Assembly: GCA_916700875.1 (NCBI GenBank)
Contig: CAKAKS010000066.1
Location: 18,821,990 to 18,885,989, forward strand
Length of the DNA: 64,000 nucleotides
Direction: 5' to 3'
Source of the DNA: Sebastes aleutianus
Lineage: Eukaryota; Chordata; Actinopteri; Perciformes; Sebastidae
In this document: positions 51,801 to 64,000 of the stretch, piece after piece
Layout: every line of letters begins with the position of its first letter
How positions within the stretch are numbered: position 1 is the stretch's first letter
The notes under the pieces: model-generated
The model's database searches: none
The model's input: only the letters and a program-made list of their open reading frames with translations
Told to the model about the DNA's origin: nothing
Translations under genes and position numbers: made by a program

Positions 51801-54800
51801 TAGAAGTACACAGTAAGTAGTATACAGTTGAGTTGCATATTTTTAAGCACTTTGCGGGCCTTTTGTAAGTTATTTCGGGGTATAATGAGTTAGAATAGTA
51901 ACACGATTCAATATTTTTCTAAATGAATTAATAATCTAAACATCATAATAAATCTGCGGCTGTTTGGGGCCCTTTTAGTTGGTGTCCCACGCAGTTCCTA
52001 ACGGTAAAGTCTGCCCCTGAGTTGGACACTATACCTCTGATCTTTCAGAACACTACATGTGAAACAAAATGAGCTTATACTCTCGAAAGTGAATGCAAAA
52101 ACACAAGTGTTTTTTTTTATAAAAACCAACTAGTAGCCTCTCTGGCACTGTAATGATCCTGATGCTGCTGTTTAGACAGATCTAATTTTAGCTGTTAAAG
52201 GCCTGCAGCGAGGAGCTTGTACTTTTACCTGCAGCAATCTTCTTTTCTAAAACAGGAGCAGGCATAGTTTTTTCGCTTGGGGGCAAAACTTGTTCTGCAA
52301 TTAATTAGAGAGAACTTTATTCCCTGCTTTTTACAAGCTAATGTTCTTACCACCCCTCACAAAGACACGCACGCACTGTAAACACTCACAGCCTCTGAAC
52401 TCCAGCTGCAGAGTTGCTGTGCCTGCTCAGCAGATTTACAGTAATCGGAGCACAGAATTTGTCCCAGCACCTTTGATTTAGGTCTTGTAGTGCTGCATTT
52501 TTTATATAAAATATAGTTGTTCTTCTGGCACACCTTGGGATTTAGAGAGATCAAAAATAATGGTTCAAGACAATGCAAAGAACCACTCCCCGGTGTTTTG
52601 TGCACGATTGAATCGGCTAGGAGTTCTTGATGTTCCTGATGGCTTTTCGTCTTCAAAAGGGGATGAAGGTTAGCTCCCGGATCAGCAGGTATGGTTTTAT
52701 CATTACTAGCTAGACAGGAAGTATTTTTATCTGCCCTTTTCCTTCACTGTCCAAAGTTCCAAAACACTGTTGAAATGCCCCGAGGCACTGACTGCAGCTG
52801 TTCATCTCACTTTCCACGACAATGGCAGCTTATGATTCATAATCCAGCTCCGTGTGACACTTTTCTCTCAGAGTTGTGCTGCAATTACAGCATGGGTTTT
52901 TAGAATTGATGTTAATATATATATATATATATAATGTGTGCTATGTTTGTCTTGTGACTGGCCAATCCAGACTCACTTGTCTTGTTATGTTCTTTCTTCC
53001 ATCTGCCTCTTCATTTTTCAGTCTTTTTTTTTTACTATCCTTCACAGACCTCCCCAGGCCAGTAGCATCCAAAAGCTTCTTTATGAGGACCATAATGAGA
53101 AGTAAAGCTCTGCATTCAGTGGCGGTGCCTCTGGGGCTTGTTGCATTTCTGAGCTCAGTTCCATGTCTCATCCCATTCTGGTTGGGGGTTGACGAAAGGG
53201 CACGAGAGACATACTGATTCTGTTGTTCACCAACACTATCAGTGTAGGAGCCATGTGTCTTATATGTGGTATTCTATTTGTGTTGGGTGTAATGTGCCTC
53301 CAAGCGCTAGGGGGGTGTATGCAGTAGGCAGAGGCTGGCCACAGGTTGTAGGCCTCAGGTGCTGGTGATTGGAAGGAGCAAACAGTTTTTGACTGTGCTC
53401 TATGACATTGTGGGCTGTTTGTGTGTATCAAACGACACTGTGTGCAGTTTATGTCTCAATTTATAGAATAAAATTTATTAGAAGTGACGGACATGGATGG
53501 ACATGATCGGTAAATAAACACCATGTTCTAAAGTATTGGAGCTTTGTATACTGTTTGTTCGGAGCATATGTCTAAAAAATACTTACCAATTAGTAGCTAG
53601 TAGTGGCTAAAAGTATAGGTCTTTAGTCACCACAATTAGTTAGGCCTATGTTATGAGTTAAAGTAGTATTGGTAGGCTATAAGTAGATAAGTAGATAATG
53701 TAGAAGTAGAAGTTGAATCAGCGATAACTGCCGTGTGTGGGGAAACTCTCGCGAGATGGTTAAGGTTAGGCATTGACCGCGAATAGTTAAGGTTAGAATA
53801 GATCATCGGGCAGCAAATCTCGAATGAGTTTTTGCAAGTTTTTGCCAGATTTCGCAATTTGCAGGTTACCTTCTAGACACAACCATTAGTTAGCCAGTGG
53901 GGCACAACACAGAGATACTCACATGCACTAATGCCATGTAAACAAAGCACAGAGAAGCTCGGATTACGACACACAGAGAGGGAGAGCGACTTCCTTCTCT
54001 GCTCAGGTAGACATTACGCCTCTATATCTTTACATAGCACATAGTTGTTTGCTGCTAATGCTTAATGGATTAATGCTCTGGATATTGTATATAAAACCTT
54101 TGAATTGATCAATTACAAGAAAACTGGCTGAAAGATGATGTGACCTGCCTGTCTTCATGCTGTGTCTAACTCCAGAGTAAAAGTGTGAGTACAGCTCCCT
54201 CTCCTGGTCAGATTTTGTAACAATAAAACAAGAGATGTTTTGTCTGAATGAAATTAGGAGGGAAAAAATACACAATGCACCATTTATCTGCAAAATCCAA
54301 CTGGACATATTGAAAAAGCAATTGTAGGTAATGACAGATAATGCACTTATAACTTTGTTTTGTTATATATCTCACATTACAGGCAACGTGATGCATTTTC
54401 AAAAGAAATGGAATATGTACAGCGAGGATGTTGTGTGACTCTTGCTTCACAATGCCCATGTTGATGACACTCACGTTCGCCTGGAGTGACAACAATGCCG
54501 ACAGTCACAGTGTGTCTGTGTGAGTGTGCCACATGGCAGAGAACCAGCACACAGTCACACACACACCGCCATGTGTTATGGTGGTTTGACACAGCGATGG
54601 GAACAGTTGTCAGAGAGGGCCTCTGCTGCTGTCAAAGCAAACAGGCAGGCTACACAGAATCACATGTTTTGATGTATTTTCTGTATCACCAACCAGCCAA
54701 CCCTGGGACATGTTAGACCGGCCAGTAGATGGCACTGTAACATCAAAGCTGAAACAAGTCTCCTTAAAGGAGCAGGAGACTACAGTACATCACCATTATG

Positions 54801-56593
54801 AGACATGTCAGCCACACTTTCCCTCACAAATTAGGGAACAAATTGGTGGAAATGAAAGCTGTATATTAATAGGAGACGAAGAAGAATCTCAGCATAAATG
54901 TATCCTGGGGAATATAGATTTTGAGCTTTATATTGAGATGTTTTAACAAAAATGTGCAATTAAAAAAACAAGTTTGCCATCCATTGTCCTAAAACAAATC
55001 ATGTGGGATGTACAGACACTGAATTATTACACAGGAAAAAAACAGATGTTGTGATACATGTAAATGTGCAGCTCCATCAAGCAAAGCCATGCAGTACACA
55101 CTCAGGAGTGTTGTTCTCATATCTTGGGAACAATGAGAAGTAAAGGACAGGAATTACGACCTCTCTGTTTGGCTCACACCGCCGTGAGTTCCCCATTGCC
55201 TGCTTCGTGCAGCTGTAAATAAAGGTAATTGTACAAAAGCTTAATTAAATGACATAAATCGTGTTTACGATGTCTGGGCTTTACTGAGCCACTGAGTCGT
55301 CGGGGGAAGGAGGGCTGCAGTGTGAGTGTGTGTGTAGTTTGTCTCTCTTTCCCTTTTTCAGACACATAAACACACACACTATACTACACACAGTGTATGC
55401 AGAATACAAACGTCCCCCTCTCTGTGTGGATATGAGGCACAGCTTTATTGTGGCTCTTGCTAATGTCACTTTCTGCGAAACTCTGGTCACTCGGAGCAAT
55501 AATTCATCTCTTTCATTAGAGCTGAGTGTGGGGGGGTGAAGGTGTGGCTGTCTGACTGGCGCTCTGGTATTCCACACCACAACACAATTCAGACGGCTCG
55601 GCCCAGCGTCCATGACCCTGAGATATTTAATGAGCATATAGGAGGCGAAATGGAGCACACAGACAAGGACGTCCACAGTTTAAAGAGCAAGTAAATATAT
55701 TCATAGAAGGTCAAATAGAGTTCGAAGCGTTGTGCTCACACTTGTTGTGAAAACTCACAATGCAAAAACAGGCTATGGGGGGCATTAAGTTCCTCAATCA
55801 GTCCACATTTGTCTCAGAATATGTAATGGCTGTGTATACCACCATGCACCAGCAGAACCTGCCTCCATCTCCCTGTCTCAGCACTTTCATCCAGCAGGCA
55901 CAATCTCCTTATGATTGATTGATATTAGATTGAACTGGCTGGCTGTTGTTTCAGCACCATTGACTTCAGCAAGAGTTGCAGCCCAAGATTACAACACTGA
56001 TTGCGTTTCAATTTTTAATGGAAAGTGCCGGAATATCCAAAGTTCTTTCTGGCGAGTTCACGCAGAGTGTTTTGCGCCATTAGCGACCCTCAGAAAGACA
56101 AATTGGTTGCATTACCAGCTGCCGTCTAATGTTCATTTATTATTTGTAATAATAAAGTGGCACGTAGTTGTGCTCCCCTGAAATTGATTATGTTGTACAG
56201 CGCACCGTTCGTGGGGGATGATGCTTTTTTACAGCCTCATAAGTCATTTGGGTCTTTGTGGCAGTTATTAATGCGAGTGTGTGATGAGGTGCCACTGAAT
56301 CAAGTGGGCCTGCTCCTGTTGGATTCAATGGGACATGCAGTAAGACATGATCCCACTGTATAGGCAGGCTGCCTCCTGCCCAGTCAACTGTGGACCATTA
56401 GAGCCAGATTTAGGGCGTAACTGATAGGGATTCCCCACATATTGAATGGTTGTGCATGGCAGGATGATGATTAGAGATGATGCATTAGGAGCAAACAGGT
56501 GAGGGGCTGCAGTAGTCTGGTGGAAATGGATGAATAGATTCAACCAGACTGCATCCATTCATCAAGCATCTATAGTGGGAAGGGGGAGAAAAA
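51801..56593. other. intergenic, no gene recognised
   Basis: An (AT)n lies at about 52916-52934. A TCTCGCGAGA palindrome sits at 53747-53756. 55915-56370 is unique sequence with many TAAT cores and is the best candidate for a conserved non-coding element in this block. Confidence 0.45.
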
Positions 56594-57171
56594 CAGCGGT
56601 GGAATAAGTACTTACTTTTACTGAAGTAAAAGTGGTAATACCACAGTGTAGAAATACTCTGTTACATGTACAAGTCCTGCATTCATGCATAAAAAAAATA
56701 CTTAAAGTAAAACAAGTAAAAGTACTCAAGTATGCAGAATGGCCTATTTCTATTAATAATATATATTATATTACTTGTTTTTAAATTTTATAATTATTGA
56801 TATACTGTATGTACATCACTTCAGTGTTGCAGCTGGTAAAGGAGAGGCTTATTTATTTTAATTTATATACTGCCGCATAGCTTGTAAATTTTGCCAAGTG
56901 ATCAATAAAGTTTTATCTTAGTCTACAATAATACATATTTTTTTATTTATTTTTATTTTATTGTTTTTTGATTGATTATTATTGATTATATTTTTGGATT
57001 AATAATCTGAATCTGCAAAGTAGCTAAAGTTATCAACTAAATGCAGTGGAGAAAAAAATATTATAATGTATTATATACAATTTTGCCTCTGAAAAGTGAT
57101 GGAGTATAAGTATAAAGTTACATAAAATGAAAATACTTAAGTAAAGTACAAGTAGTTACATTCCACCACTT
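56594..57171. mobile_element. hAT-like element with CAGCGGTGGAAT ends
   Basis: The left end CAGCGGTGGAATAAGTACTT and the right end (GTAGTTACATTCCACCACTT) are inverted. The flanks GAGAAAAA and TAGAAAAG share 6 of 8. The body has the repeated AAGTA/TACTT texture of a common teleost family. Confidence 0.68.
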
Positions 57172-60100
57172 TAGAAAAGTAATGAAAACCAATAGAAAAC
57201 TGGGTGGCATGCTGCAGATAAAAATCATATTATAGTGTGTGACTGGGTAAGAAATGACAGATAGGAAAACCGTCACCTGAAAATACTTTTGGTGATCAAG
57301 GATAAACAGCAACATTTTTCAACATTGCGCTCAACCCACAGTGTAAGAAAAAGCTCTGAGCTCACGGGACAGAGTTGGCTGTTAGAAATTACAGGTGAAA
57401 GTGAATCAAGCAATCCAGAGAAAGATCTAAATCATTTCCGCTGTAATTTAACAGATGAATTATTCACTATCAGAAACGGTACTGTTCCCGCCGATACATC
57501 TTCAGCTTCCTATCCGGTGGACCATAGTGAAGCAGCCCGTAATTGCTCAGGGCATGAAGTGGTACTTAAAGCCCAGAACGATGTAGATCAGAGTGCAGTG
57601 CACACCACAGTGACAGGCACCAGCAGTAACTAGTCCATCATGCTAACCTCTTTACTGTAGTAGATGGAAAAAGTTAAGGGCCCGTAATGCTGCAGCAAAT
57701 CACTGCAGGCTGTATCCTGCTTTGCACAAAGAAAAAAGTGCAGAGAAGAGCTTTAGAATCAAAGAGAGGAGAATTACAGCACTAGTTAGAATTTAATGAA
57801 GGCACATAAAGTGGAAATCTCAGTATTCAGGATCTCAACGAACTGCTGCTAAAAACAGTAGAAGGGAGACTTTTGATCCAGCTGAAACTGATCTGTGCGT
57901 TCGCAGTGCTGGCATCCCTGGTTAGTTTTAAACCGTGTGATAAATGAATTCTAACATAATCAAGTCTGAGGGATCAAACACCAACAAACATGGTCAAGTT
58001 CAGAGCTCCACAGGAGCGCTCTGTCCTCCATCCTTCCGGGCTTATCTTCCTCAGCAGTATGTTGGAAGAGTAGCGAGAGTGAAAACCCCAATATTATGGC
58101 CAGCTCAACTCCCCCCCCTCGGTGGATTATTACTGTATGTGGCTATTCACTCAAAGGTCAAGAGAAGCGATTTGTCTTTCCACCGCTCTATACTGTCTCT
58201 CACTCTAAATCCCAGTGGTGTCTGGACGGAGATGATAGAGCAGTCTGTTCTTCCCTCCCAAACTCCCTGACTCCCCTCCCTCCCTCACTCCCTCCCTCCC
58301 TCAATCAGTCATTCCCTCACTAAGTCACTCAATCGATCATTTAGTCCCTGTATTTAGAGGAGGGCCCAGTTGCTGCTAAAAGCATTGTGTGGCATCTTTT
58401 CATAACGTTTTTTTGCATTTTTCCCCTGGTAATTCAGTCTTTGCTACACTCATACATGTTTTATAAACTTGCGTATAGCCTTGTGATGGATATAAGAAAA
58501 AAAATAGTTCATATTTGAACCTTTTTTTGCAAGCAAACCTTAGCATACTAACATTTCTGTATTATTTTCTCACCATCACAAAAGCAATTTTTTTTTTTTT
58601 ACTTATTATTTTCTGTATTTCGCTCCCAGGTCACCACGTCTTACTTTTCTCCTCTTGCAGCTGGTAGAGCAGATTTGATTCAGCATTTCCAGACTTTCCC
58701 AAACTCCCTGTTGCTTATTCTCTCTGCTTCACTCACAGATGGCTGCTGAGGAGTCTCCGGGGATGCTGGGCTTCCACGGACTGATTGGCTGGATACTCCA
58801 CTATAATGTGTATTTACAAAACCCAACAGACTTCCCATTGTTTTGCTTGTTCTGCTCTTGCGTTTGTCCCCATCCTCACCCCGAATTTAAGAGTCATTCA
58901 TTCCCAGAAGATGTGCAGGAAGTTTTATCCATGTATTTGTTGTGAGTGCATGACTATAAAGGATAAAGTGTAAGTTCTTATGAGCAGGAAGTGTTTAACA
59001 AATATTTAACTCTCACTTTTACAGCCTGTAATTTCCTTAATGCGAGGTTTCACATTTATGCGTCCATGAATAAATGGAATATAAATCAAACCTGTTCCAT
59101 GTGAGTAACTCATTAAAAAGCAGTCAGAGGTTAAATAGAGTTATGGAGGGCAGAGTTTAATTAGTCCATCTTTTCTTGCTCTGTAAAGTAGGCCATTCAC
59201 CTTAACTTTAAGAGACCTTTTTGGGATCTTACTAAGGAAAGTGAATTAATGAAGCATAGAAATTTTCCAGCATTAAAAGTGGGGTGAGAACACAAAACCA
59301 ATTTAGTAACAAAGCATAGAGAAGAATCTCCCACATTTCCTATAACCCAGATTCCATTCAGCAAAAATTACAAAAGTATTAATTTCACCTTGCATTGAGG
59401 TATTTAACAACAGGCAGCCTGTAAGTAGAGATAGAAGTTAGGTGTCATGAATGCCCATTTTACACTACTGAACAACAGCCGCTGAAAATGCAATTAACTT
59501 CTAAGAAAAGACATTCAGAACAAAAGACACTTGAGAACAAAATCACATTTAAAGTCAAAGAACTAAGCTTAATTGTGTTACCAGACTTTGAAAGTAGGCA
59601 AAATTCAATTTCAAACTCTAAAAGACCATAGCTGCGTCGAATTAAGCTTACACAGTTCATTCATTTTTTTCCCTGTGAAAATTACACCCAAGTAATGAAA
59701 TATTATGATATAGCCATAGGGGAAGCTTTTCAAGGGTAGTTGAAAACATTTATTCAGAATAAGGGCACTCTGCGATATGATGACATTGCATCAAGATAAT
59801 ACTGCTGAGAGTGTCTTCTTTAAGAGCTTATAACGATAGGTTAGATCTCCACTGGAAGTGATGAAACAACAGTGAAATTCTGGTAATGTGTGCCTAAAGT
59901 TCTCCTAGGAATTTCTTTTTATTAAACAAATCTCCAACTTGCATGAATCACTTTATTACCCGTGCTTTCTAAGGTTATCATTACCTGAATTCTTGGAAAT
60001 AGATATATATTTCTTCTTCTCCACCTTCTTTGTTTTGAATAGTTTTCTTTTTCCACTTTTGAAATGCACCAGTCAAGAAAAGCTCTGGAGTCTCGGAGCC

Positions 60101-60819
60101 CCCCAGGAGCCGAAGGGCTACATGTTCTATTCAGAGTCACTCTTTTTCAAAGTTTGAAAAGAAGTCTGCCTGCCGTCAGTTTGGATTCATAAACCAAAGT
60201 GTGAGAGATGTGAGGGAGATAGCGGATGCAGGGTGAGAGAGAGAGAGAGAAAAAAGCCAGCAGACAGGAATATTTCTCAGCTTGCTGAGGCAAAACTGCC
60301 ATCAGTGTCTGTGTATGAGTTTAGGAACAGTGGATGTGCTTGAGCATCGTCCGTGGCTGCTTGTCAGAGTTGAGACTGGTATTCAGTCCCAATGTGGTTC
60401 GTATTATGTACCATGTTTTTGCAACATCTATCAATGTTTTTTGCAAACGCAGAAATTTCCTCTACAGAGCGGAGAGTCACTGGCTTCCTGGGTAGAGTCA
60501 AGTGCTTTTGATTGTGTACCCATGTGGGTGCTCTGAAATAGAAAGAGCCACATGTCACATCAGAAAGCCATTTCCGTCATGTCCTACTGCTCTGGACTGA
60601 GCAGAGATAAAATGCTGCAGACGGGATCTGTTGTGTAACAAACACAGGGCTGAACTATGAGTTTTTGACAAAACTGGAAATGTGGAATGACATTTATGTG
60701 AAGACTTTGTGTGCAAATAGTCCACCGAGGCTGTAAAACCTGCAGTGGACTTATCTAGATCTGGTTGTCACAAAAGTTTTGTTTTGGCCTCTGTTGTAGG
60801 AGCCGGTTTGACTATTGTC
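57172..60819. other. intergenic, no gene recognised
   Basis: A 114-codon plus-strand open frame at 57289-57633 has no recognisable domain. A CCCTC-rich tract is at about 58265-58315. 59000-60180 is AT-rich unique sequence. Confidence 0.45.
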
Positions 60820-61385
60820 AGGCTATTAAATAGGCGTTATCGCTATAAGCACCATAGATGTGGGTCAATAAGGGCCATTCAAATCTGGTCTATTCACATG
60901 GGCGATCACCGAAAGAAGGTATGAAAGAACACGACAGCGACCTCAAGCTATAGCAGTAATTATGACAGGAGCAGAAGCGGAAGTCAGGCGCTGTAATATA
61001 GACAGTGTGAAATTATATAAGATATGGAGGTCAGGGATGATGGATGAGACACAAAATAAAGGGTTTTCACCCAGAGGATTGGAGTTTGCATCCTGTGTGA
61101 AACCAACAACATGTAGTTGTCTTTGTGTTCATAGTTATTTTAAGCCAAACCATGACGTTTTTCCCTTATCTTAGCCAAAACGTTGTAGTTTTATTGCCTA
61201 AACCTAAAGAAGCCTTTTTGTTTGTGTTTGAAACGTAACATTTTATTCAGTTTTACAACATGTTAGAACGTGTTGCTTTTAAGTTTCACTTTCACTTTTA
61301 CACCGTAATAGGTGTAGTAGGCCCCTATTGACCCATATACAGTATATTGTGCTTATAGCAACTGATAACGCCTATTTAATGGCCT
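60820..61385. mobile_element. MITE with long (about 60-bp) inverted ends
   Basis: GCTATTAAATAGGCGTTATC and GCTATAAGCACCATAGATGT at the left pair with the right end (GTGCTTATAGC, then GATAACGCCTATTTAATGGC). Pairing extends to GGGTCAATAAGGGCC / GGCCCCTATTGACCC. Non-coding interior. Confidence 0.72.
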
Positions 61386-64000
61386 AACAGCTGAATCGGG
61401 TGCGGGTGGCTGTAGTGCACAGTTTTCTCCTGAACTGGTCTGATTGTTCCCATTACAGATTCAGCAAATGTTTCCCTTCAGTCAGCTTCCTCATTTGCCA
61501 TGCAAGCTGAGCTGTCAGGGGGCCGCAGTCCTTCCCTCAGTCCTTATCATACTGCCTCTCATCCATCCCTTCTCCTTCGCCTCGTTTTTTTCCCTAAGTG
61601 GCCGCCCACCCCTGCCATGACTTTGTTCACCAAATTAACCGGGGTGCCTACTGTGATTGGACCAGCCAGTGGAAAGTCAACTTTAACCTCCCTTATTAAT
61701 TGGATATCTTGGCCTCTCCTATCAGAGTGGAGCGGCTATGGAGCGGTGGGATAGTTTTGTTTGTGCGGACCTCAACACACACACTAAAAGCAGCAGGTAA
61801 CGATTTCATCAGCGAAGAGGCTTTTTATTCTCTATCTTACGTCTTTGTAATTGCAAAAAAGAAATAGAATAACAGTAATTCTCGCTTGATTAGCCTGCAT
61901 GGTAAAAGTGGAAAGATCTAACAAGATAAACATCTTAAGAAACTCTGGAGTGGTCTATATCCTTTTGAAAAGTGAAAGGTAATTAAGTTGGTATAACTAT
62001 GAGTAATTGCTGTAAAAGTTTTGCTCTTATCCAAACAGAACTTTAAACGGCTCATCATCGACAGCAGATCTGAAGGATGTTCAGACAGATTTCTATCCGC
62101 TGGGTTATTTCATGCTGAAAGTACCACAGGGATTATATTTCATGCAGTGGCGCATTCAAAATAATCATCTAATTTCTACAACAAATATTTATACCTCTTT
62201 AGGATCCAAAGAATAAAAGAGGTATTTGATGCTTTTATGTTTGCAATATTGAGTTATGGTCTAGTGGGCCTTTGTGGCTGAGGTCCTGGGCGCCATGTGG
62301 TTCAGCGCGGGGCTTTGAAAGGCACCATTCACAGACCCAACTGAACTCGGGCCAACCCGAATTGTGCCTGCTTGTTTTCATCCAAACATCTGTGACGTCC
62401 AAAGAACATCCTGGAAGAGAGTGGTCTGCAGAGGAACAAACCAATCGGAGCGCCCCGTGCCTTCCCTCTGCCCCAGTTCTCCCTCCATGTCTCTGCGATG
62501 CACAAGCCTTTCATTCATTCTTCCCCCTGCAGTCTGTCCTGCCTTTGTGGCTCGTGTTGTGTCTCTGTTGGCGCTCTGTTCCCGCGTTCAAAGGAAACAA
62601 TTATTGTTGCATCCCGCCCTCTGAACAAACACTCTGACAGCAACTATGTGACATCAAATTGTGTTTGTATGGACTCTTGCTGTGCCACTCTGAGCTTCAT
62701 ATAATGAGCTTGACCTGCCCTGAGCTACTTATCATTAATATGAATGTGTGATGGTCAAAGGACATGACTATGATAAATAAAAACATCTGAAAAGTTGTTT
62801 CAACTAGAAAGCGCGTTGATTCCAGCAGGGTAATTTTCTCATCATGCGGCAGCTGTAACCTTGGCACTGCAAGTATTTTAAGTCTCCCAGGAATTCATGG
62901 CTTGTTACAGCCTGATAGTTAGTTTTTGTCCAGATGGGGGAGCTATCATGCTACCTACTGTAGTCAACAATAGTGCACCACTACACAGCCTCTCTACCTC
63001 TGCATCTCTGTCCTGGGAGACTACTGCAGAACTACATCTGAAATCTCGCAAATATGGTAAACAGAGTTGCAAAAAACTATAAAAGTGCTGACTCTCAGAC
63101 TTCAGGACAGTGTTTGTTCCCAATGGGGAACAATTGTAGAGATATGGTTCCTTTACCTGTGCAGCTTCTTCGCCCATTTCTGTACTGTATATCCATCAAT
63201 ATCTCTCTGTTGTCTGTCTCCAATCCAGCTGTCTGTACAGTAGTTAAAAAAATATGAGCTATATTCAACTGTTCTCCAGATATATATTTGTAAAATGAAG
63301 ACTTTGCTAGCCTGTATATTTGGCACCAACAGCTGCATTTAGTCTGCTTAGTCTTTACAGTAATTTTTGCAACTAAAGGTAAGATAGATGTGCTCTCTAA
63401 AAATTGAGTTTAACTTTAACAGAAATACAACAGATTTTGTGCGTGCTTGTGTTTGTGTGAATACTGTTTGCATATTTCAGTAGTGTTCCTTCTGCGGATG
63501 TACTTGAACACTGTTTGTGCGTCTGTTTCAGGGCTTATGCGTGTGCAAATGTGCATGTAAATATGTAGGTTTGTGGCGGATGCCTCTCAGTGTGTGCGAA
63601 ATGTCGTGGGTTGAGTCTCTCCAGCGAGAGTAACAAGGGAGGGAGACCACTGGAGAGAGCAACAGACACACAGCTTCTGGCCCAGAAACAGGTTCAAATA
63701 TTTTCTCTCTCTATCTGTGGGAGGAAAGAAAGCCATGGCAGAGAAAACAACAACAAATGATCCGCTGCACCCTCCTTTTTTTCTGCCATCCCTCTCACTT
63801 TCCATCTGTAGTAGTCTCACATTGTCAGACTTTATTCCCACACTACATCTTTGCACTGTTCCGTCGCAGCAGAAAGCATCTCTGGAGATGCTTCATTAGA
63901 GAAAAAGATACAGTATCTTCCTTCTATGTAGATCACATGGAGCCCAACCAACCCAGTGCTGTTAAGACTGAGAGGGGGTTGTTACAGTGAATAAACCTGC
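61386..64000. other. intergenic, no gene recognised
   Basis: Unique sequence to the window end. Short open frames lack conserved features. Confidence 0.45.

Noticed and set aside
57289..57633. 114-codon plus-strand frame
   Set aside because: No recognisable domain, no upstream promoter or splice signals, and a length compatible with chance in 64 kb of six-frame sequence.

Overview
This is vertebrate genomic DNA, almost certainly from a percomorph-type teleost fish. Coding sequence is sparse, introns have GT/AG borders, microsatellites are frequent, and there are many short non-autonomous DNA transposons of types common in teleosts. Two protein-coding genes are supported, arranged tail to tail in the CCNH-RASA1 order known from other vertebrates.

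Positions 1-2762 (+) hold the 3' end of ccnh (cyclin H, the CDK-activating kinase/TFIIH cyclin): the last four coding exons, a stop at 2760-2762 and an AATAAA signal at 2949-2954. Positions 4033-36525 (-) hold a complete rasa1 gene (p120 RasGAP). I could place all 25 coding exons with consistent splice phase. They sum to 3198 nt, or 1065 residues, in the order Gly/Pro-rich N-terminus, SH2, SH3, SH2, PH, C2, RasGAP. The arginine finger (R807), the FLR arginine (R921) and both SH2 phosphotyrosine arginines (R223, R393) are present. Only 1.27 kb separates the two stop codons.

Intron 1 of rasa1 is 17.5 kb (18393-35938). Its last 3 kb before exon 1 is a rearranged patch: several LINE 3' tails in both orientations, a 420-bp palindromic element, and two extra copies of the exon 1 3' end together with its splice donor. 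Other rasa1 introns carry hAT-like elements, several with recognisable 8-bp target duplications.

Positions 36526-64000, upstream of rasa1, hold the promoter-proximal region and then a gene desert in which I recognise no gene. It contains two insertions flanked by unusually long direct duplications (about 130 bp and 100 bp), a perfect 50-bp palindrome beside a 114-bp GC-rich tandem repeat, more hAT-like elements, and unique AT-rich stretches that could hold conserved non-coding elements.

No bacterial-type system, CRISPR array, rRNA or functional tRNA gene was seen. The most unusual features are the copied rasa1 exon 1 donor and the repeated pattern of inserts bracketed by 100-200 bp direct duplications between about 33.9 and 38.5 kb.
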